Source of the DNA: an uncultured Gammaproteobacteria bacterium
GTDB lineage: Bacteria; Pseudomonadota; Gammaproteobacteria; JAADHQ01
Assembly: GCA_947258755.1 (NCBI GenBank)
Contig: CAMYJO010000002.1
Coordinates: 68,768-132,767 of the forward strand
Direction: 5' to 3'
DNA length: 64,000 bases
Positions 52,822 to 62,233 of the stretch are shown here, piece by piece. The translations under genes and the position numbers were made by a program. Positions within the stretch are counted from its first letter, which is position 1. The number at the start of each line of letters is the position of its first letter. The notes under the pieces were generated by a model. It was not told the DNA's origin and made no database searches. It saw only the letters and a list, made by a program, of their open reading frames with translations.

Positions 52822-53463
52822 TTGAAGCAAAAAGATATCTTTTTGCAATCTGAAGGAGACGCCTGGTTTTCCAGAAATCAACGAGACGTCGTTACAAAAA
52901 AACTCCCAGATGACGATGTTTTGTTGTTAGAGATACTCGATTTTCTACCAAACAACGTAGAGAAGATAAAGGTGCTTGAGATTGGTTGTGGTGACGGGAC
53001 GCGGTTATCCTGGATTAAAGATAATCTGAATGCCGATTGTTATGGAATAGAGCCGTCCGCTCAAGCGGTCAAACAGGCATGCGCTAAAGGTATCAATGTG
53101 CGGCAAGGTACAGCTGATATGCTTCCATTTGAGAACCAGAGTTTTGATATTGTGATTTTTGGTTTTTGTCTCTATCTTTGTGATCGTGAAGATTTGTTTC
53201 GTATAGCTGGCGAGGCAGCCCGGGTAGTACGTTCACCTGGGTGGTTAGTGATTATGGATTTTTATAGCCCGACACCACGAGAAAGATCTTATCATCATTG
53301 CACTGGCGTCCAGTGCTATAAAATGGACTACAGGACTTTGTTTACTTGGCATCCTGATTATGAGTGCATGACTCATAAAATAAGGCATCATGCGGAACTT
53401 GGTTATACGGATGACCCGGATGAGTGGATTGCAGTTTCAGTGCTGCGTAAGTATACGAGGTGA
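52822..53463 (+). CDS. SAM-dependent methyltransferase of the glycan cluster
   Basis: The start is set at TTG 52822 because AGGAG (52807-52811) is correctly spaced, giving 213 residues; an ATG at 52750 lies inside pseC. The N-terminus (SEGDAWFSRN, about residues 11-20) is a motif seen in methyltransferases of nonulosonic-acid clusters. The SAM-binding site is VLEIGCGDGTRLSWI (about 52-66), followed by LPFENQSFDIVIF. It is class I (Methyltransf_11-like). The substrate is not known, perhaps a sugar or a linked N-acyl group in this pathway. Confidence 0.82.
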   Translation: MKQKDIFLQSEGDAWFSRNQRDVVTKKLPDDDVLLLEILDFLPNNVEKIKVLEIGCGDGTRLSWIKDNLNADCYGIEPSAQAVKQACAKGINVRQGTADMLPFENQSFDIVIFGFCLYLCDREDLFRIAGEAARVVRSPGWLVIMDFYSPTPRERSYHHCTGVQCYKMDYRTLFTWHPDYECMTHKIRHHAELGYTDDPDEWIAVSVLRKYTR

Positions 53464-53471
53464 TACATTGC

Positions 53472-54341
53472 ATGAGTCGTCTAGCTCTTGGTGCGGTGCA
53501 GTTTGGTTTGCCTTATGGAATTGCAAATGAAACAGGTCAAGTTACACGATTAGCTGCGAGTAAAATGCTTCATCTGGCAGCGATGAATGGGATCGACACA
53601 CTGGATACTGCTATCGCCTATGGCGAAAGTGAAATCTGCTTGGGTGAGGTGGGTGTCAAGGGCTTCAGGCTGGTAACTAAGTTGAGTGCAGTACCAGATG
53701 ATTGTCCTGATGTGGGTATGTGGGTTCAAAAGCAAGTGAAGGATTCACTGGTTCGGCTTGGCGTGCGGTCCGTGTACGGTCTATTGCTGCACCGCTCGTC
53801 ACAATTGCTTGGTAAATATGGCAGGGAGCTATATCAAGCATTGCAAGATTTAAAGCAATCAGGCCAGGTACAAAAAATTGGAATATCTATTTATTCTCCA
53901 GACGAACTGGAAGAGCTAACTTCTTATTATCATTTTGATTTAGTGCAAGCACCTTTTAATATATTTGATATTCGTTTGTCTATGTCAGGATGGTTGCAAC
54001 GACTGAAGGAAAAAGGCATAGAAATTCATGTGCGCTCAGTCTTTTTGCAGGGCCTGTTATTGATGAGTAGAGAGGGTATCCCGGAGAAGTTTACGCCATG
54101 GGCAGGTTTATTGAATAAGTGGCATGAATGGCTACTGCAGAATAATGTTTCTGCTATTCAAGCTTGTCTGGCATATCCGTTGTCGTTTCCAGAAATCGAC
54201 CGGGTTATTGTTGGCGCAGATAGTGTTGCGCAATTAGAGGAAATTATTCAAGCGGCACAGGAAAATATTCCCATTGAAATACCCGATTTTCATTGTGAAG
54301 ACGAAAAATTAATTAATCCCTCCAACTGGAATAACCTGTGA
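53472..54341 (+). CDS. Aldo/keto reductase
   Basis: The 290-residue protein has an NADPH-dependent AKR barrel. The start MSRLALGAVQFGLPYGIAN (53472) has GAGG 11 bp upstream; a GTG four codons earlier overlaps the previous stop. Catalytic residues are visible: Asp and Tyr in LDTAIAYGESE (about 43-53), Lys in LVTKLSA and His in GLLLHRSSQ. Members of this branch occur in glycan and spore-coat polysaccharide clusters. Its place between pse genes suggests reduction of a keto-sugar or side-group intermediate, which is inference. It overlaps the next gene by 4 bp. Confidence 0.85.
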   Translation: MSRLALGAVQFGLPYGIANETGQVTRLAASKMLHLAAMNGIDTLDTAIAYGESEICLGEVGVKGFRLVTKLSAVPDDCPDVGMWVQKQVKDSLVRLGVRSVYGLLLHRSSQLLGKYGRELYQALQDLKQSGQVQKIGISIYSPDELEELTSYYHFDLVQAPFNIFDIRLSMSGWLQRLKEKGIEIHVRSVFLQGLLLMSREGIPEKFTPWAGLLNKWHEWLLQNNVSAIQACLAYPLSFPEIDRVIVGADSVAQLEEIIQAAQENIPIEIPDFHCEDEKLINPSNWNNL

Positions 54342-56365
54342 AAATAATTGCTATCGTACAGGCCCGCATGGATTCAAAGCGGTTCCCAAATAAGGTAATG
54401 CGAACAATTATGGGTGTGCCTATGATTGAGTTATTGCTTAATCGGCTTATGTTGACCAGACGCATTGATAAGATTGTACTGGCAACTACAAATGGCCTTT
54501 GCGATCAAAAATTAGTAGATCATGTCAGCAAGCTCGGCTTTGATGTCTACCGGGGTAGTGAAAATGATGTACTGGGACGATATTATCATGCAGCTTTACC
54601 CTATACGCCTGATGTTGTTGTCCGTATTACCGGAGACTGCCCTCTAATAGATCCAGTTGTGGTCGACGAAGTGTTGGCGACTTTTGCAGAAGCTGGTGTT
54701 GATTATCTAAGCAATATTTCACCGCCAACCTATCCAGATGGTCTTGATGTAGAAGTGCTTACTTTTGAGGCACTTGAACAGGCGCACAGAGAAGCAACTC
54801 ATGTTAGAGAGCGTGAGCATGTTACTCCATATATAAGGGAGTCTGGAAAATTTAAGATAAAAAATATGGCTTATAAAGAAGACTGTTCTAATAAAAGATG
54901 GACGGTTGATGAGCCTGAAGATTTTGAAGTGATTGCTAACGTTTTTAAAAACTTTTACCCAAGAACTGACTTTAGTTGGCTTGAGGTGCTTGAGCTAAAT
55001 AAACAAAATCCACAAATCTTTTCCGCCAATCAACATCTAACAAGAAATGAGGGTGCGAATATGGGAACAGGACAGAAGCTCTGGAATAGAGCTAAAAGAG
55101 TTATTCCTGGCGGCAATATGCTTCTCTCTAAACGGGCAGAGCTTTTTTTACCTGAACAGTGGCCGTCATATTTTAGTAAGGCCAAAGGTTGTAAGGTCTG
55201 GGATCTCGATAATAATGAATTCACTGATATGAGTCTTATGGGGATTGGTACCAATACGCTTGGTTATGGACATCCTGAAGTCGATGATGCTGTACGTTCA
55301 GTTATAGATAAAGGAAACATGTCTACTTTAAATTGCCCAGAGGAAGTTTATCTTGCTGAGCGTTTAGTAGAACTTCATCCGTGGTCAGATATGGTGCGTT
55401 TTGCTCGTTCGGGTGGAGAAGCTAATGCTATAGCTATTCGTATTGCGCGCGCAGCTTCAGGTAGGGATAAGGTGGCTATTTGCGGCTATCATGGTTGGCA
55501 TGATTGGTATCTGGCAGCAAATTTAGGCGATGATCAAAATCTGTCAGGTCACTTACTTCCCGGACTTGCACCTAATGGGGTACCGAAAGATCTGAAGGGT
55601 AGTGTGTTACCTTTCGAATATAATGATTTTGCAGGGCTAGAAAAACTTGTAGCGGAAAATGACATTGGTGTTATTAAAATGGAGGTTTCGCGTAATAAAG
55701 GCCCTGAAATTGGCTATCTTGAAAAGATTCGAAAGCTCGCCACGGATAAAAATATAGTACTAATCTTTGATGAATGCACTTCAGGTTTTCGACAAACACT
55801 GGGCGGTCTGCATAAACAATTTGGTGTAGAGCCAGATATAGCTGTTTTTGGTAAGGCTTTAGGTAATGGTTATGCTATTACAGCAATTCTTGGTCGGCGT
55901 AATATAATGGATGCGGCGCAAACTTCATTTATTAGCAGTACATTTTGGACTGAGCGGATTGGACCAGTTGCTGCATTAAAAACACTTGACGTAATGGAGC
56001 GAGAGCGCTCATATGAGCACATAAGCAATGCGGGGGAAAAAATTAACCAGGGGTGGCAGCAACTTGCCGACAAGTATGAGTTGGATATGCAGATATATGG
56101 CTTACCTGCATTGACTGGTTTTTCATTTAATAGTCCAAATGCCCTGGCGTATAAAACTTTTATAACACAAGAGATGCTGAGTAAGGGATATCTTGCTGCA
56201 ACAGGCGTGTATGTCTGTATCGAACACACGGATAAAATTATAAGTGAATACCTCGAAAATATAGACGATGTATTTGGAATTATTAAGGAATGTGAAGAAG
56301 GAAGAGATATTAACAGTCTGTTGAAAGGGCCTGTTTGTCATAGTGGGTTCAAGCGGATAAATTAA
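54338..56365 (+). CDS. Fusion: SpsF-type nucleotidyltransferase + class-III (GSA-like) aminotransferase
   Basis: This single 675-residue ORF has two enzymes. Residues 1-240 are an SpsF-like nucleotidyltransferase (IVQARMDSKRFPNKVM, VRITGDCPLIDP, SNISPPTYPDGLDVEV). Residues about 245-665 are a class-III PLP aminotransferase of the glutamate-1-semialdehyde aminomutase type (LWNRAKRVIPGG, RFARSGGEANAIAIRIAR, IFDECTSGFR, FGKALGNGY with PLP Lys506). There is no frame break at the joint, only a short linker after NQHLTRNEG. The first half may activate a sugar with CTP; the second may aminate or isomerise a sugar. Both roles are inferred. Confidence 0.87.
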   Translation: MKIIAIVQARMDSKRFPNKVMRTIMGVPMIELLLNRLMLTRRIDKIVLATTNGLCDQKLVDHVSKLGFDVYRGSENDVLGRYYHAALPYTPDVVVRITGDCPLIDPVVVDEVLATFAEAGVDYLSNISPPTYPDGLDVEVLTFEALEQAHREATHVREREHVTPYIRESGKFKIKNMAYKEDCSNKRWTVDEPEDFEVIANVFKNFYPRTDFSWLEVLELNKQNPQIFSANQHLTRNEGANMGTGQKLWNRAKRVIPGGNMLLSKRAELFLPEQWPSYFSKAKGCKVWDLDNNEFTDMSLMGIGTNTLGYGHPEVDDAVRSVIDKGNMSTLNCPEEVYLAERLVELHPWSDMVRFARSGGEANAIAIRIARAASGRDKVAICGYHGWHDWYLAANLGDDQNLSGHLLPGLAPNGVPKDLKGSVLPFEYNDFAGLEKLVAENDIGVIKMEVSRNKGPEIGYLEKIRKLATDKNIVLIFDECTSGFRQTLGGLHKQFGVEPDIAVFGKALGNGYAITAILGRRNIMDAAQTSFISSTFWTERIGPVAALKTLDVMERERSYEHISNAGEKINQGWQQLADKYELDMQIYGLPALTGFSFNSPNALAYKTFITQEMLSKGYLAATGVYVCIEHTDKIISEYLENIDDVFGIIKECEEGRDINSLLKGPVCHSGFKRIN

Positions 56366-56413
56366 CACTATGTATCACGCAACTTCTTTTTGCCTATCAG
56401 CATGTAATCAGAG

Positions 56414-58000
56414 ATGAAGATAATCTTTCGCGTTGATGCCTCGCAACAAATCGGTTCCGGCCATGTTATGCGTTGCCTCACTTTGGCTGAAGCACTATCT
56501 GATTTAGGTGGCTCAGTGGAATTTATCACACGTGCTCATCCAGGGAATATGAACGAGTATATAAGCAGTAAGGGCTTTAAGGTACATTCACTACCAATTC
56601 CACCAGGTACTGAGATTAAACAGGGCTTGAGTGGGTATGAACATTGGCTTGTAGTCACACAGGAGGGGGATGCTGATAGTAGTATACAGGTACTTGCGGA
56701 TACTCAAGTTGACTGGTTAATTGTCGACCACTATGCGCTGGGCCATGCCTGGGAAGAGAAACTAAGGCCTTTCGTTCGTAAGATCATGGTGATTGATGAT
56801 TTGGCCAACCGCCAGCATGATTGCGATGTATTGCTTGATCAGAATTATATTCATGATTGCAGACGTTATGAACCGTTACTCTTGCCAGCAACGACTCAAT
56901 TGCTGGGTCCTGGCTATGCCCTGTTGAGGAAGGACTTTGCGAAAAATCGCTGTTGTAATGCGAGGGAATACGGGGTAGTCAATAATATCTTCGTATTTTT
57001 TGGTGGATCTGACCCAGATAACATGACATCAATAGCGCTGAGAGCATTGACTAGGCCAGATCTGAAGCATCTGCTGGTGGACGTGGTGATTGGATCAGCC
57101 AATCCGAATTTCATAGAAGTGAGAGCATTGGTGACAAAACACCCGAATGCTCGCCTTCATGTGCAGGTTGAGAACATAGTAGAATTAATGTGTAAATCCG
57201 ATGTTGCACTAGGGGCGGGAGGCACTACAACCTGGGAGCGGTTGGCAGCAGGTTTGCCCAGTATTGTAGTGACCATTGCAGAGAATCAGGTTGCCTTAAT
57301 AAGAGACCTGGATCAGGATGGATATCTTAAATGGCTGGGAAATGCTGTTCAGATGGATTCTGACAAGATGCATGATGCTCTGCTTGAGGTAATTCGAAAC
57401 CCTCACCAGCTTCAAACGCAATCTAGAAAAGGCCAAAAGTTAATAGATGGTATGGGCGTCCGAAACACTGCCAGGTTGCTATTAAAGGGACCTGAAATTG
57501 ATACCCTGACAGTTCGAAAAGCAAAAGCCACAGACTGTCTACTTTATTGGTACTGGGCCAATGATCCAGTGGTCAGATTAAATGCCTTCAATCAGCAAGC
57601 TATAAAATGGGAAGATCATCAGTCTTGGTTTAAAAAACGGTCAAATGACCCTGACACGATTCTGCTGGTGATAGAGTGTCAATATGGGCCGATCGGGCAA
57701 GTGCGGTTTGATCGTACAGATACACATTTTATGATTAGTTACTCAATTGTTAGGCAATTTCGAGGAGTTGGCTTGGGTAATTCAATGCTCAAAATTGCAA
57801 TCAATTACCTGCAGCCGGAGGAGCCAATTACATTGATTGGCGATGTAAGAGAGACTAATGTAGCTTCTAGAAAGATATTTGAGCAATTAGGGTTCAGTGA
57901 ATCTACTCTTCCTCCACGAAAGGGGGCGCTTCGATATCAGTTGCTGTTTGACCCTTCAAAGCAAAATGGGGAAGCTACGGTTCAACTAGCTGAGGACTGA
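56414..58000 (+). CDS. pseG: PseG-PseH fusion: UDP-sugar hydrolase and N-acetyltransferase
   Basis: This 528-residue ORF joins two steps of pseudaminic acid synthesis. Residues 1-360 are PseG, a GT-B-like hydrolase that removes UDP from UDP-2,4-diacetamido-2,4,6-trideoxy-L-altrose (FRVDASQQIGSGHVMRCLTL with catalytic His17, IDDLANRQHDCDVLLDQN, FFGGSDP, GAGGTTTWERLAAGLP). Residues about 365-515 are a GNAT domain in the PseH position (TVRKAKATDCLLYWYWANDPVVR, RGVGLGNSMLKIAI, NVASRKIFEQLGF). PseH acts before PseG in the pathway, so the fusion may channel the intermediate. Separate pseG and pseH genes are the usual state. Confidence 0.9.
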   Translation: MKIIFRVDASQQIGSGHVMRCLTLAEALSDLGGSVEFITRAHPGNMNEYISSKGFKVHSLPIPPGTEIKQGLSGYEHWLVVTQEGDADSSIQVLADTQVDWLIVDHYALGHAWEEKLRPFVRKIMVIDDLANRQHDCDVLLDQNYIHDCRRYEPLLLPATTQLLGPGYALLRKDFAKNRCCNAREYGVVNNIFVFFGGSDPDNMTSIALRALTRPDLKHLLVDVVIGSANPNFIEVRALVTKHPNARLHVQVENIVELMCKSDVALGAGGTTTWERLAAGLPSIVVTIAENQVALIRDLDQDGYLKWLGNAVQMDSDKMHDALLEVIRNPHQLQTQSRKGQKLIDGMGVRNTARLLLKGPEIDTLTVRKAKATDCLLYWYWANDPVVRLNAFNQQAIKWEDHQSWFKKRSNDPDTILLVIECQYGPIGQVRFDRTDTHFMISYSIVRQFRGVGLGNSMLKIAINYLQPEEPITLIGDVRETNVASRKIFEQLGFSESTLPPRKGALRYQLLFDPSKQNGEATVQLAED

Positions 58001-58070
58001 CTTTGAGTTGCATGGGGCTGCTTATGGACTCAAGATATAAAAATGCACAAAACATTATGGTAAAAAAGCT

Positions 58071-59117
58071 ATGGGAATAAACATTGGTGAAGTGGTGATA
58101 GCGCAGGATACACGTCCGTTTATTATTGCAGAGATGTCAGGTAACCATAATCAATCGCTAGAGCGTGCGTTATCAATTGTCGAAGCAGCCGCAGCTGCAG
58201 GCGTTCACGCCCTTAAACTTCAAACGTATACTGCTGATACAATCACGCTCGATATTGAAGAGGGTGATTTTTTCATAAGCGATGAAAGTAGCTTATGGAA
58301 GGGTAAAAGTCTTCATGAGCTCTATGGGCAAGCGTATACTCCCTGGGAATGGCATCAGCCGATTATGAGGCGGGCAAATGAGTTGGGCATGATCTGCTTT
58401 AGTTCACCGTTCGATGACTCGGCAGTCGACTTTCTTGAAGGCTTGAATGTACCGGCCTACAAGATTGCCTCATTTGAGAATACTCACTTGCCATTAATCA
58501 GAAAAGTGGCTTCGACTGGTAAGCCGATGATTATTTCAACCGGTATGGCATCAGTGGCTGAAATTCATGAGGCAGTTACTGCAGCGCGAGAGGCAGGCTG
58601 CGAAGAATTGATATTGCTTAAATGTACAAGCACATATCCTGCTAGCCCGGAAAATAGCAATGTATTGACTATTCCGCATATGCGAGAATTGTTTGGCTGT
58701 GAAGTAGGTTTGTCTGACCACACAATGGGGGTTGGCGTATCAGTTGCCGCAGTGGCACATGGTGCAACCGTAATTGAAAAACACTTCACCCTATCTCGGT
58801 CAGATGGTGGAGTAGATAGTAGTTTTTCATTGGAGCCGCATGAGCTTAAATCTTTGGTGATAGAAACTGAGCGTGCATGGCAGTCACTCGGTGATGTTGT
58901 TTATGGCGCTACAGGTGGCGAAGATAAGTCGCAAATGTTCAGGCGGTCACTCTATGTCGCTGAAGACATGGCAGCAGGAGAAAGCTTTACCGAACAAAAT
59001 CTGAAAGTTGTTCGTCCAGGTATGGGATTGCCAGCAAAGTACTATGAGTTGTTACTTGGGCGAAAGGTAAGAATGGATGTGAAAAAGGGGACAGCTGTAA
59101 GCTGGGATTTGGTGTGA
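58071..59117 (+). CDS. pseI: PseI, pseudaminic acid synthase
   Basis: This 348-residue NeuB-family enzyme condenses the 6-deoxy-AltdiNAc sugar with phosphoenolpyruvate to give pseudaminic acid. The N-terminal barrel starts PFIIAEMSGNHNQSLERAL (about residues 16-34), typical of PseI rather than NeuB or LegI. LKLQTYTADTITL, CFSSPFDDSAVDFLE, KIASFENTHLPLI, LLKCTSTYPA and LSDHTMGVGV follow, and a C-terminal SAF antifreeze-like domain (about 290-348) ends the protein. A 70-bp gap separates it from the PseG-PseH gene. Confidence 0.95.
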   Translation: MGINIGEVVIAQDTRPFIIAEMSGNHNQSLERALSIVEAAAAAGVHALKLQTYTADTITLDIEEGDFFISDESSLWKGKSLHELYGQAYTPWEWHQPIMRRANELGMICFSSPFDDSAVDFLEGLNVPAYKIASFENTHLPLIRKVASTGKPMIISTGMASVAEIHEAVTAAREAGCEELILLKCTSTYPASPENSNVLTIPHMRELFGCEVGLSDHTMGVGVSVAAVAHGATVIEKHFTLSRSDGGVDSSFSLEPHELKSLVIETERAWQSLGDVVYGATGGEDKSQMFRRSLYVAEDMAAGESFTEQNLKVVRPGMGLPAKYYELLLGRKVRMDVKKGTAVSWDLV

Positions 59118-59225
59118 GAACAATTTAAGCTAATCACGCTAAAAATTGCTTATTGTATGTTTTCGTAGAGATTCAAGGTTATTTTAACAACAATTTATAT
59201 GCTTGCTTATTCTAAAAATACTAAT

Positions 59226-59960
59226 ATGAAAATTGTAGCTACCATCGAAGCCCGAATGACATCTTCTCGCTTGCCGGGAAAAGTATTGATGGAGAGTTTA
59301 AACAAGCCTATGTTGCATCATCTTGTAACACGCCTGCGTGAAGTGCCTTCTGTGGATGCTATTGTTTTGGCGACCACCACAAATACAACAGATGATATAT
59401 TGGTGTCATTCGCGGAAAGTGAAGGTATCGCTTGTTTTAGAGGAAGTGAAGATGATGTAATGGAAAGGGTAATAGGGGCAGCAAGCTCTGTTAATTCAGA
59501 TGTAGTAGTAGAGATAACGGGTGATTGCCCGATTATCGACCCAGAGATAATTGAGCAAGCGATAAGAATGTTTTTAGTTAATGGTGCAGATTATGTGAGT
59601 AATGCAGATATTCGTAGTTACCCTGATGGGATGGATGTCCAGGTTTTTCGATTAGATACATTGAAACGATCGGCATCAATGACGACGAATTCACTTGAGC
59701 GTGAACATGTCACATTGCATATTCGTAATCATCCTGAGTTATTTTCCAAGCTACACCTTGTTGCTCCACCTGAGATACATTGGCCTGAGCTTAGGCTGAC
59801 TCTTGATGAAATAGCTGACTACGAATTATTAAAACGTATTATAGAATATTTTGGACGGGATCGACCTCTCTTTACTTGTCTGGATATAGTACGTTTGCTG
59901 CGAAAGAATATTGATTGGATAGAAATTAATCAAGCAGTGCAACCAAAAGGTGATACCTAA
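59226..59960 (+). CDS. Second SpsF-type nucleotidyltransferase
   Basis: The start at 59226 (MKIVATIEARMTSSRLPGKV) matches the conserved family N-terminus and gives 244 residues; ATG 59199 would add nine, and neither has a strong ribosome site. The fold is that of the CMP-sugar synthetase/SpsF group: EITGDCPIIDPEIIEQA, YVSNADIRSYPDGMDVQVF, TLDEIADYELLKRI. It is related to the N-terminal half of the 54338 fusion. SpsF-type proteins differ from classical PseF at the P-loop (EARMTSSRLPGK rather than ARxGSKxIxxKN), so activating Pse with CTP is only a candidate role. Confidence 0.83.
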   Translation: MKIVATIEARMTSSRLPGKVLMESLNKPMLHHLVTRLREVPSVDAIVLATTTNTTDDILVSFAESEGIACFRGSEDDVMERVIGAASSVNSDVVVEITGDCPIIDPEIIEQAIRMFLVNGADYVSNADIRSYPDGMDVQVFRLDTLKRSASMTTNSLEREHVTLHIRNHPELFSKLHLVAPPEIHWPELRLTLDEIADYELLKRIIEYFGRDRPLFTCLDIVRLLRKNIDWIEINQAVQPKGDT

Positions 59961-59961
59961 T

Positions 59962-60921
59962 TTGAGAAAGAGTGTTCTAATCGTTGGTTTAGGCCAGATA
60001 GGTATGGGGTATGATCTTCATCTAGATCCCGCATTACATGTTTATTCACATACACGGGCCTTCAGCCTACACCCAGAATTTAACTTGTTAGCTGCAGTTG
60101 AGCCTGATGAGAAAAAACAAGAAGCTTTTATTCAAACTTATAAATCGCCTGTATATAGTGATGTTGATTCCGCGCTCGCACAGCATCAGCCTGATGTAAT
60201 AGTGATTGCTGTGTCTACTCAATTACATGCTGAGACTTTGTATAAAGTCCTGGATAAGAGCAATCCAAAGGTAATATTGTGCGAAAAGCCTTTGTCATAT
60301 AATTCCGATGATGCTCGAAAGATGGTTCAATTATGCGAAGCCAAGGGGGTGAAGTTATATGTGAACTATATGCGCCGTTCCGATCCAGGAGTTATTAAAA
60401 TAAAAAAATTGATTGACTCAGGAGAGTGTCAAATTCCTATTAAAGGCGTGGTCTGGTATTCTAAAGGATTTCTACATAATGGGTCGCATTTTTTTAATTT
60501 AATAGAGTATTGGTTAGGTCCAATGGAAAATTATAGCTTATTGGAAAGAGGACGCTTATGGGACGGTGTAGATCCTGAGCCGGATGTGCGAGTGAAGTTT
60601 AACAAAGGTACTGTAATTTTTTTATCTGCCTGGGAGGAAGCATTTTCACATTATACGATTGAGCTACTTTCTATGAGCGGTAGGATTAGATATGAACAGC
60701 AAGGCGCTATGATTCAATGGCAATCTGTTAAGGATGACCCTGTGTATAAAGGGCATAAGCTATTGGCGCCCAACTCAGAAGAAATCAGTTCAGATATGGC
60801 ACGCTCTCAATGGAATGTGATAAATCAATTGAGCCAGGTAATGTCAGGACAGGATGGGTATCTCTGTGCGGGTTCAGATGCACTTAATACCCTTGAAAAT
60901 ATGAGTTTGATTCTTAAGTAG
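59962..60921 (+). CDS. Gfo/Idh/MocA-family oxidoreductase
   Basis: The 319-residue protein is a probable NAD(P)-dependent sugar dehydrogenase. TTG 59962 is taken as start because AAGG (59947-59950) is well spaced; GTG 59950 is the alternative and overlaps the previous stop. The Rossmann segment VLIVGLGQIGMGYDLHL (about residues 5-21) and the conserved CEKPLSYNSDDARKM (about 108-122), with Glu-Lys-Pro, are the family signature, followed by a beta-sheet C-domain. It precedes an aminotransferase, a pair that commonly builds 3-amino or 4-amino sugars by oxidation then amination. Confidence 0.85.
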   Translation: MRKSVLIVGLGQIGMGYDLHLDPALHVYSHTRAFSLHPEFNLLAAVEPDEKKQEAFIQTYKSPVYSDVDSALAQHQPDVIVIAVSTQLHAETLYKVLDKSNPKVILCEKPLSYNSDDARKMVQLCEAKGVKLYVNYMRRSDPGVIKIKKLIDSGECQIPIKGVVWYSKGFLHNGSHFFNLIEYWLGPMENYSLLERGRLWDGVDPEPDVRVKFNKGTVIFLSAWEEAFSHYTIELLSMSGRIRYEQQGAMIQWQSVKDDPVYKGHKLLAPNSEEISSDMARSQWNVINQLSQVMSGQDGYLCAGSDALNTLENMSLILK

Positions 60922-60929
60922 AGTTCATT

Positions 60930-62219
60930 ATGACAGTAAAAACTTTAGCACTTTTTGGTGGATCTAAAGCAATTCCTGAACCATTTAAGCGTTATAATTC
61001 AATTGGTCAGGAAGAGCTTGAAAGTGTTAAATCAATAGTTGAAAGTGGTGTGTTATCACAGTTTTTGGGTTGTTGGGACCCTGATTTTTACGGCGGTCCT
61101 AAGGTTCAGGAATTTGAGCGTCAATGTGAAGCATATTTTGGTGTTAAGCATGCTATTACAGTTAATTCCTGGACATCCGGCCTGATAGCGGCTGTTGGAG
61201 CTATTGGTATTGAGCCTGGCGACGAAGTCATTGTCAGTCCCTGGACAATGTGTGCAAGTGCTACTGCTATTCTTATGTGGAATGCAATACCCGTATTTGC
61301 AGACATTGAACCAGAGACATTCTGCATTAATCCATCATCTATTGAGAAAAATATAACACCTTATACAAAGGCCATTCTGGCGATAGACATCTTTGGTCAC
61401 TCCGCTGATATGGATGCAATTATGGATATTGCAGAACGCCACGGCCTAAAAGTGATCTCTGACACAGCGCAAGCACCAGGTACATTATATAAAAGTCAAA
61501 AAACAGGTACATTAGCGCATGTCGGAGGTTATAGCCTGAACTACCATAAACATATTCATACGGGTGAGGGAGGGTTGCTGGTTACGAATGATGATGATAT
61601 TGCAGAGCGTTTACAATTGATCCGAAATCATGCAGAGGCCGTGGTGGAAGATAAGGGCGTACATAATCTTACAAATATGGTCGGCTATAATTTTCGCTTA
61701 GGTGAAATGGAGTGTGCCATAGGAATTGAGCAATTGAAAAAGCTGGATGATCTTGTCGCAGGACGTCAACGTGCAGCTGAACGCTTGACTGCAGGTTTGC
61801 ATGAATTGGAGGGGCTTCGTACACCTATTGTCAATCCTGATTGCACCCATGCCTATTATATGTATCCGCTCATACTGGATATTGATAAGCTTGGCGTATC
61901 CCGGACACGAATTATTGAGGCGTTGGCAGCTGAGGGTGTCGATGGGCTGGCTGGTGGCTATGTGAATGTGCATCTTTTGCCTATGTATCAGCAGAAAATC
62001 GCATTTGGTTCGAAAGGTTTTCCCTGGACATCGGATATTTGCAGACGTGATGTGAATTATACTAAAGGCATATGTCCGGTTGCTGAAGGACTACATGATT
62101 CAAGTTTTTTGGGTTATGAAATGTGTGTTTATGAACTAACAGATACTGATGTTGATTTGATAATTCAGGCTTTTAAAAAAGTTTGGGCGAATATAGAAAA
62201 GCTCAAATTAGTTGAATAA
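60930..62219 (+). CDS. DegT/DnrJ/EryC1/StrS-family sugar aminotransferase
   Basis: The 429-residue PLP enzyme aminates a keto-sugar nucleotide. LGCWDPDFYGGPKVQEFER and VKHAITVNSWTSGL open the protein. VISDTAQAPG and Lys207 in LNYHKHIHTGEGG mark the PLP site, and NFRLGEMECAIGIEQLKKL is the family dimer region. At 429 residues it is longer than PseC (387). GSKAIPEP near the start and an HNLTNMVGYNFR-type loop place it in a different DegT branch. It follows the Gfo/Idh/MocA gene by 8 bp, so the two probably act in sequence. Confidence 0.9.
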   Translation: MTVKTLALFGGSKAIPEPFKRYNSIGQEELESVKSIVESGVLSQFLGCWDPDFYGGPKVQEFERQCEAYFGVKHAITVNSWTSGLIAAVGAIGIEPGDEVIVSPWTMCASATAILMWNAIPVFADIEPETFCINPSSIEKNITPYTKAILAIDIFGHSADMDAIMDIAERHGLKVISDTAQAPGTLYKSQKTGTLAHVGGYSLNYHKHIHTGEGGLLVTNDDDIAERLQLIRNHAEAVVEDKGVHNLTNMVGYNFRLGEMECAIGIEQLKKLDDLVAGRQRAAERLTAGLHELEGLRTPIVNPDCTHAYYMYPLILDIDKLGVSRTRIIEALAAEGVDGLAGGYVNVHLLPMYQQKIAFGSKGFPWTSDICRRDVNYTKGICPVAEGLHDSSFLGYEMCVYELTDTDVDLIIQAFKKVWANIEKLKLVE

Positions 62220-62233
62220 AAGGTGCATTTAAT

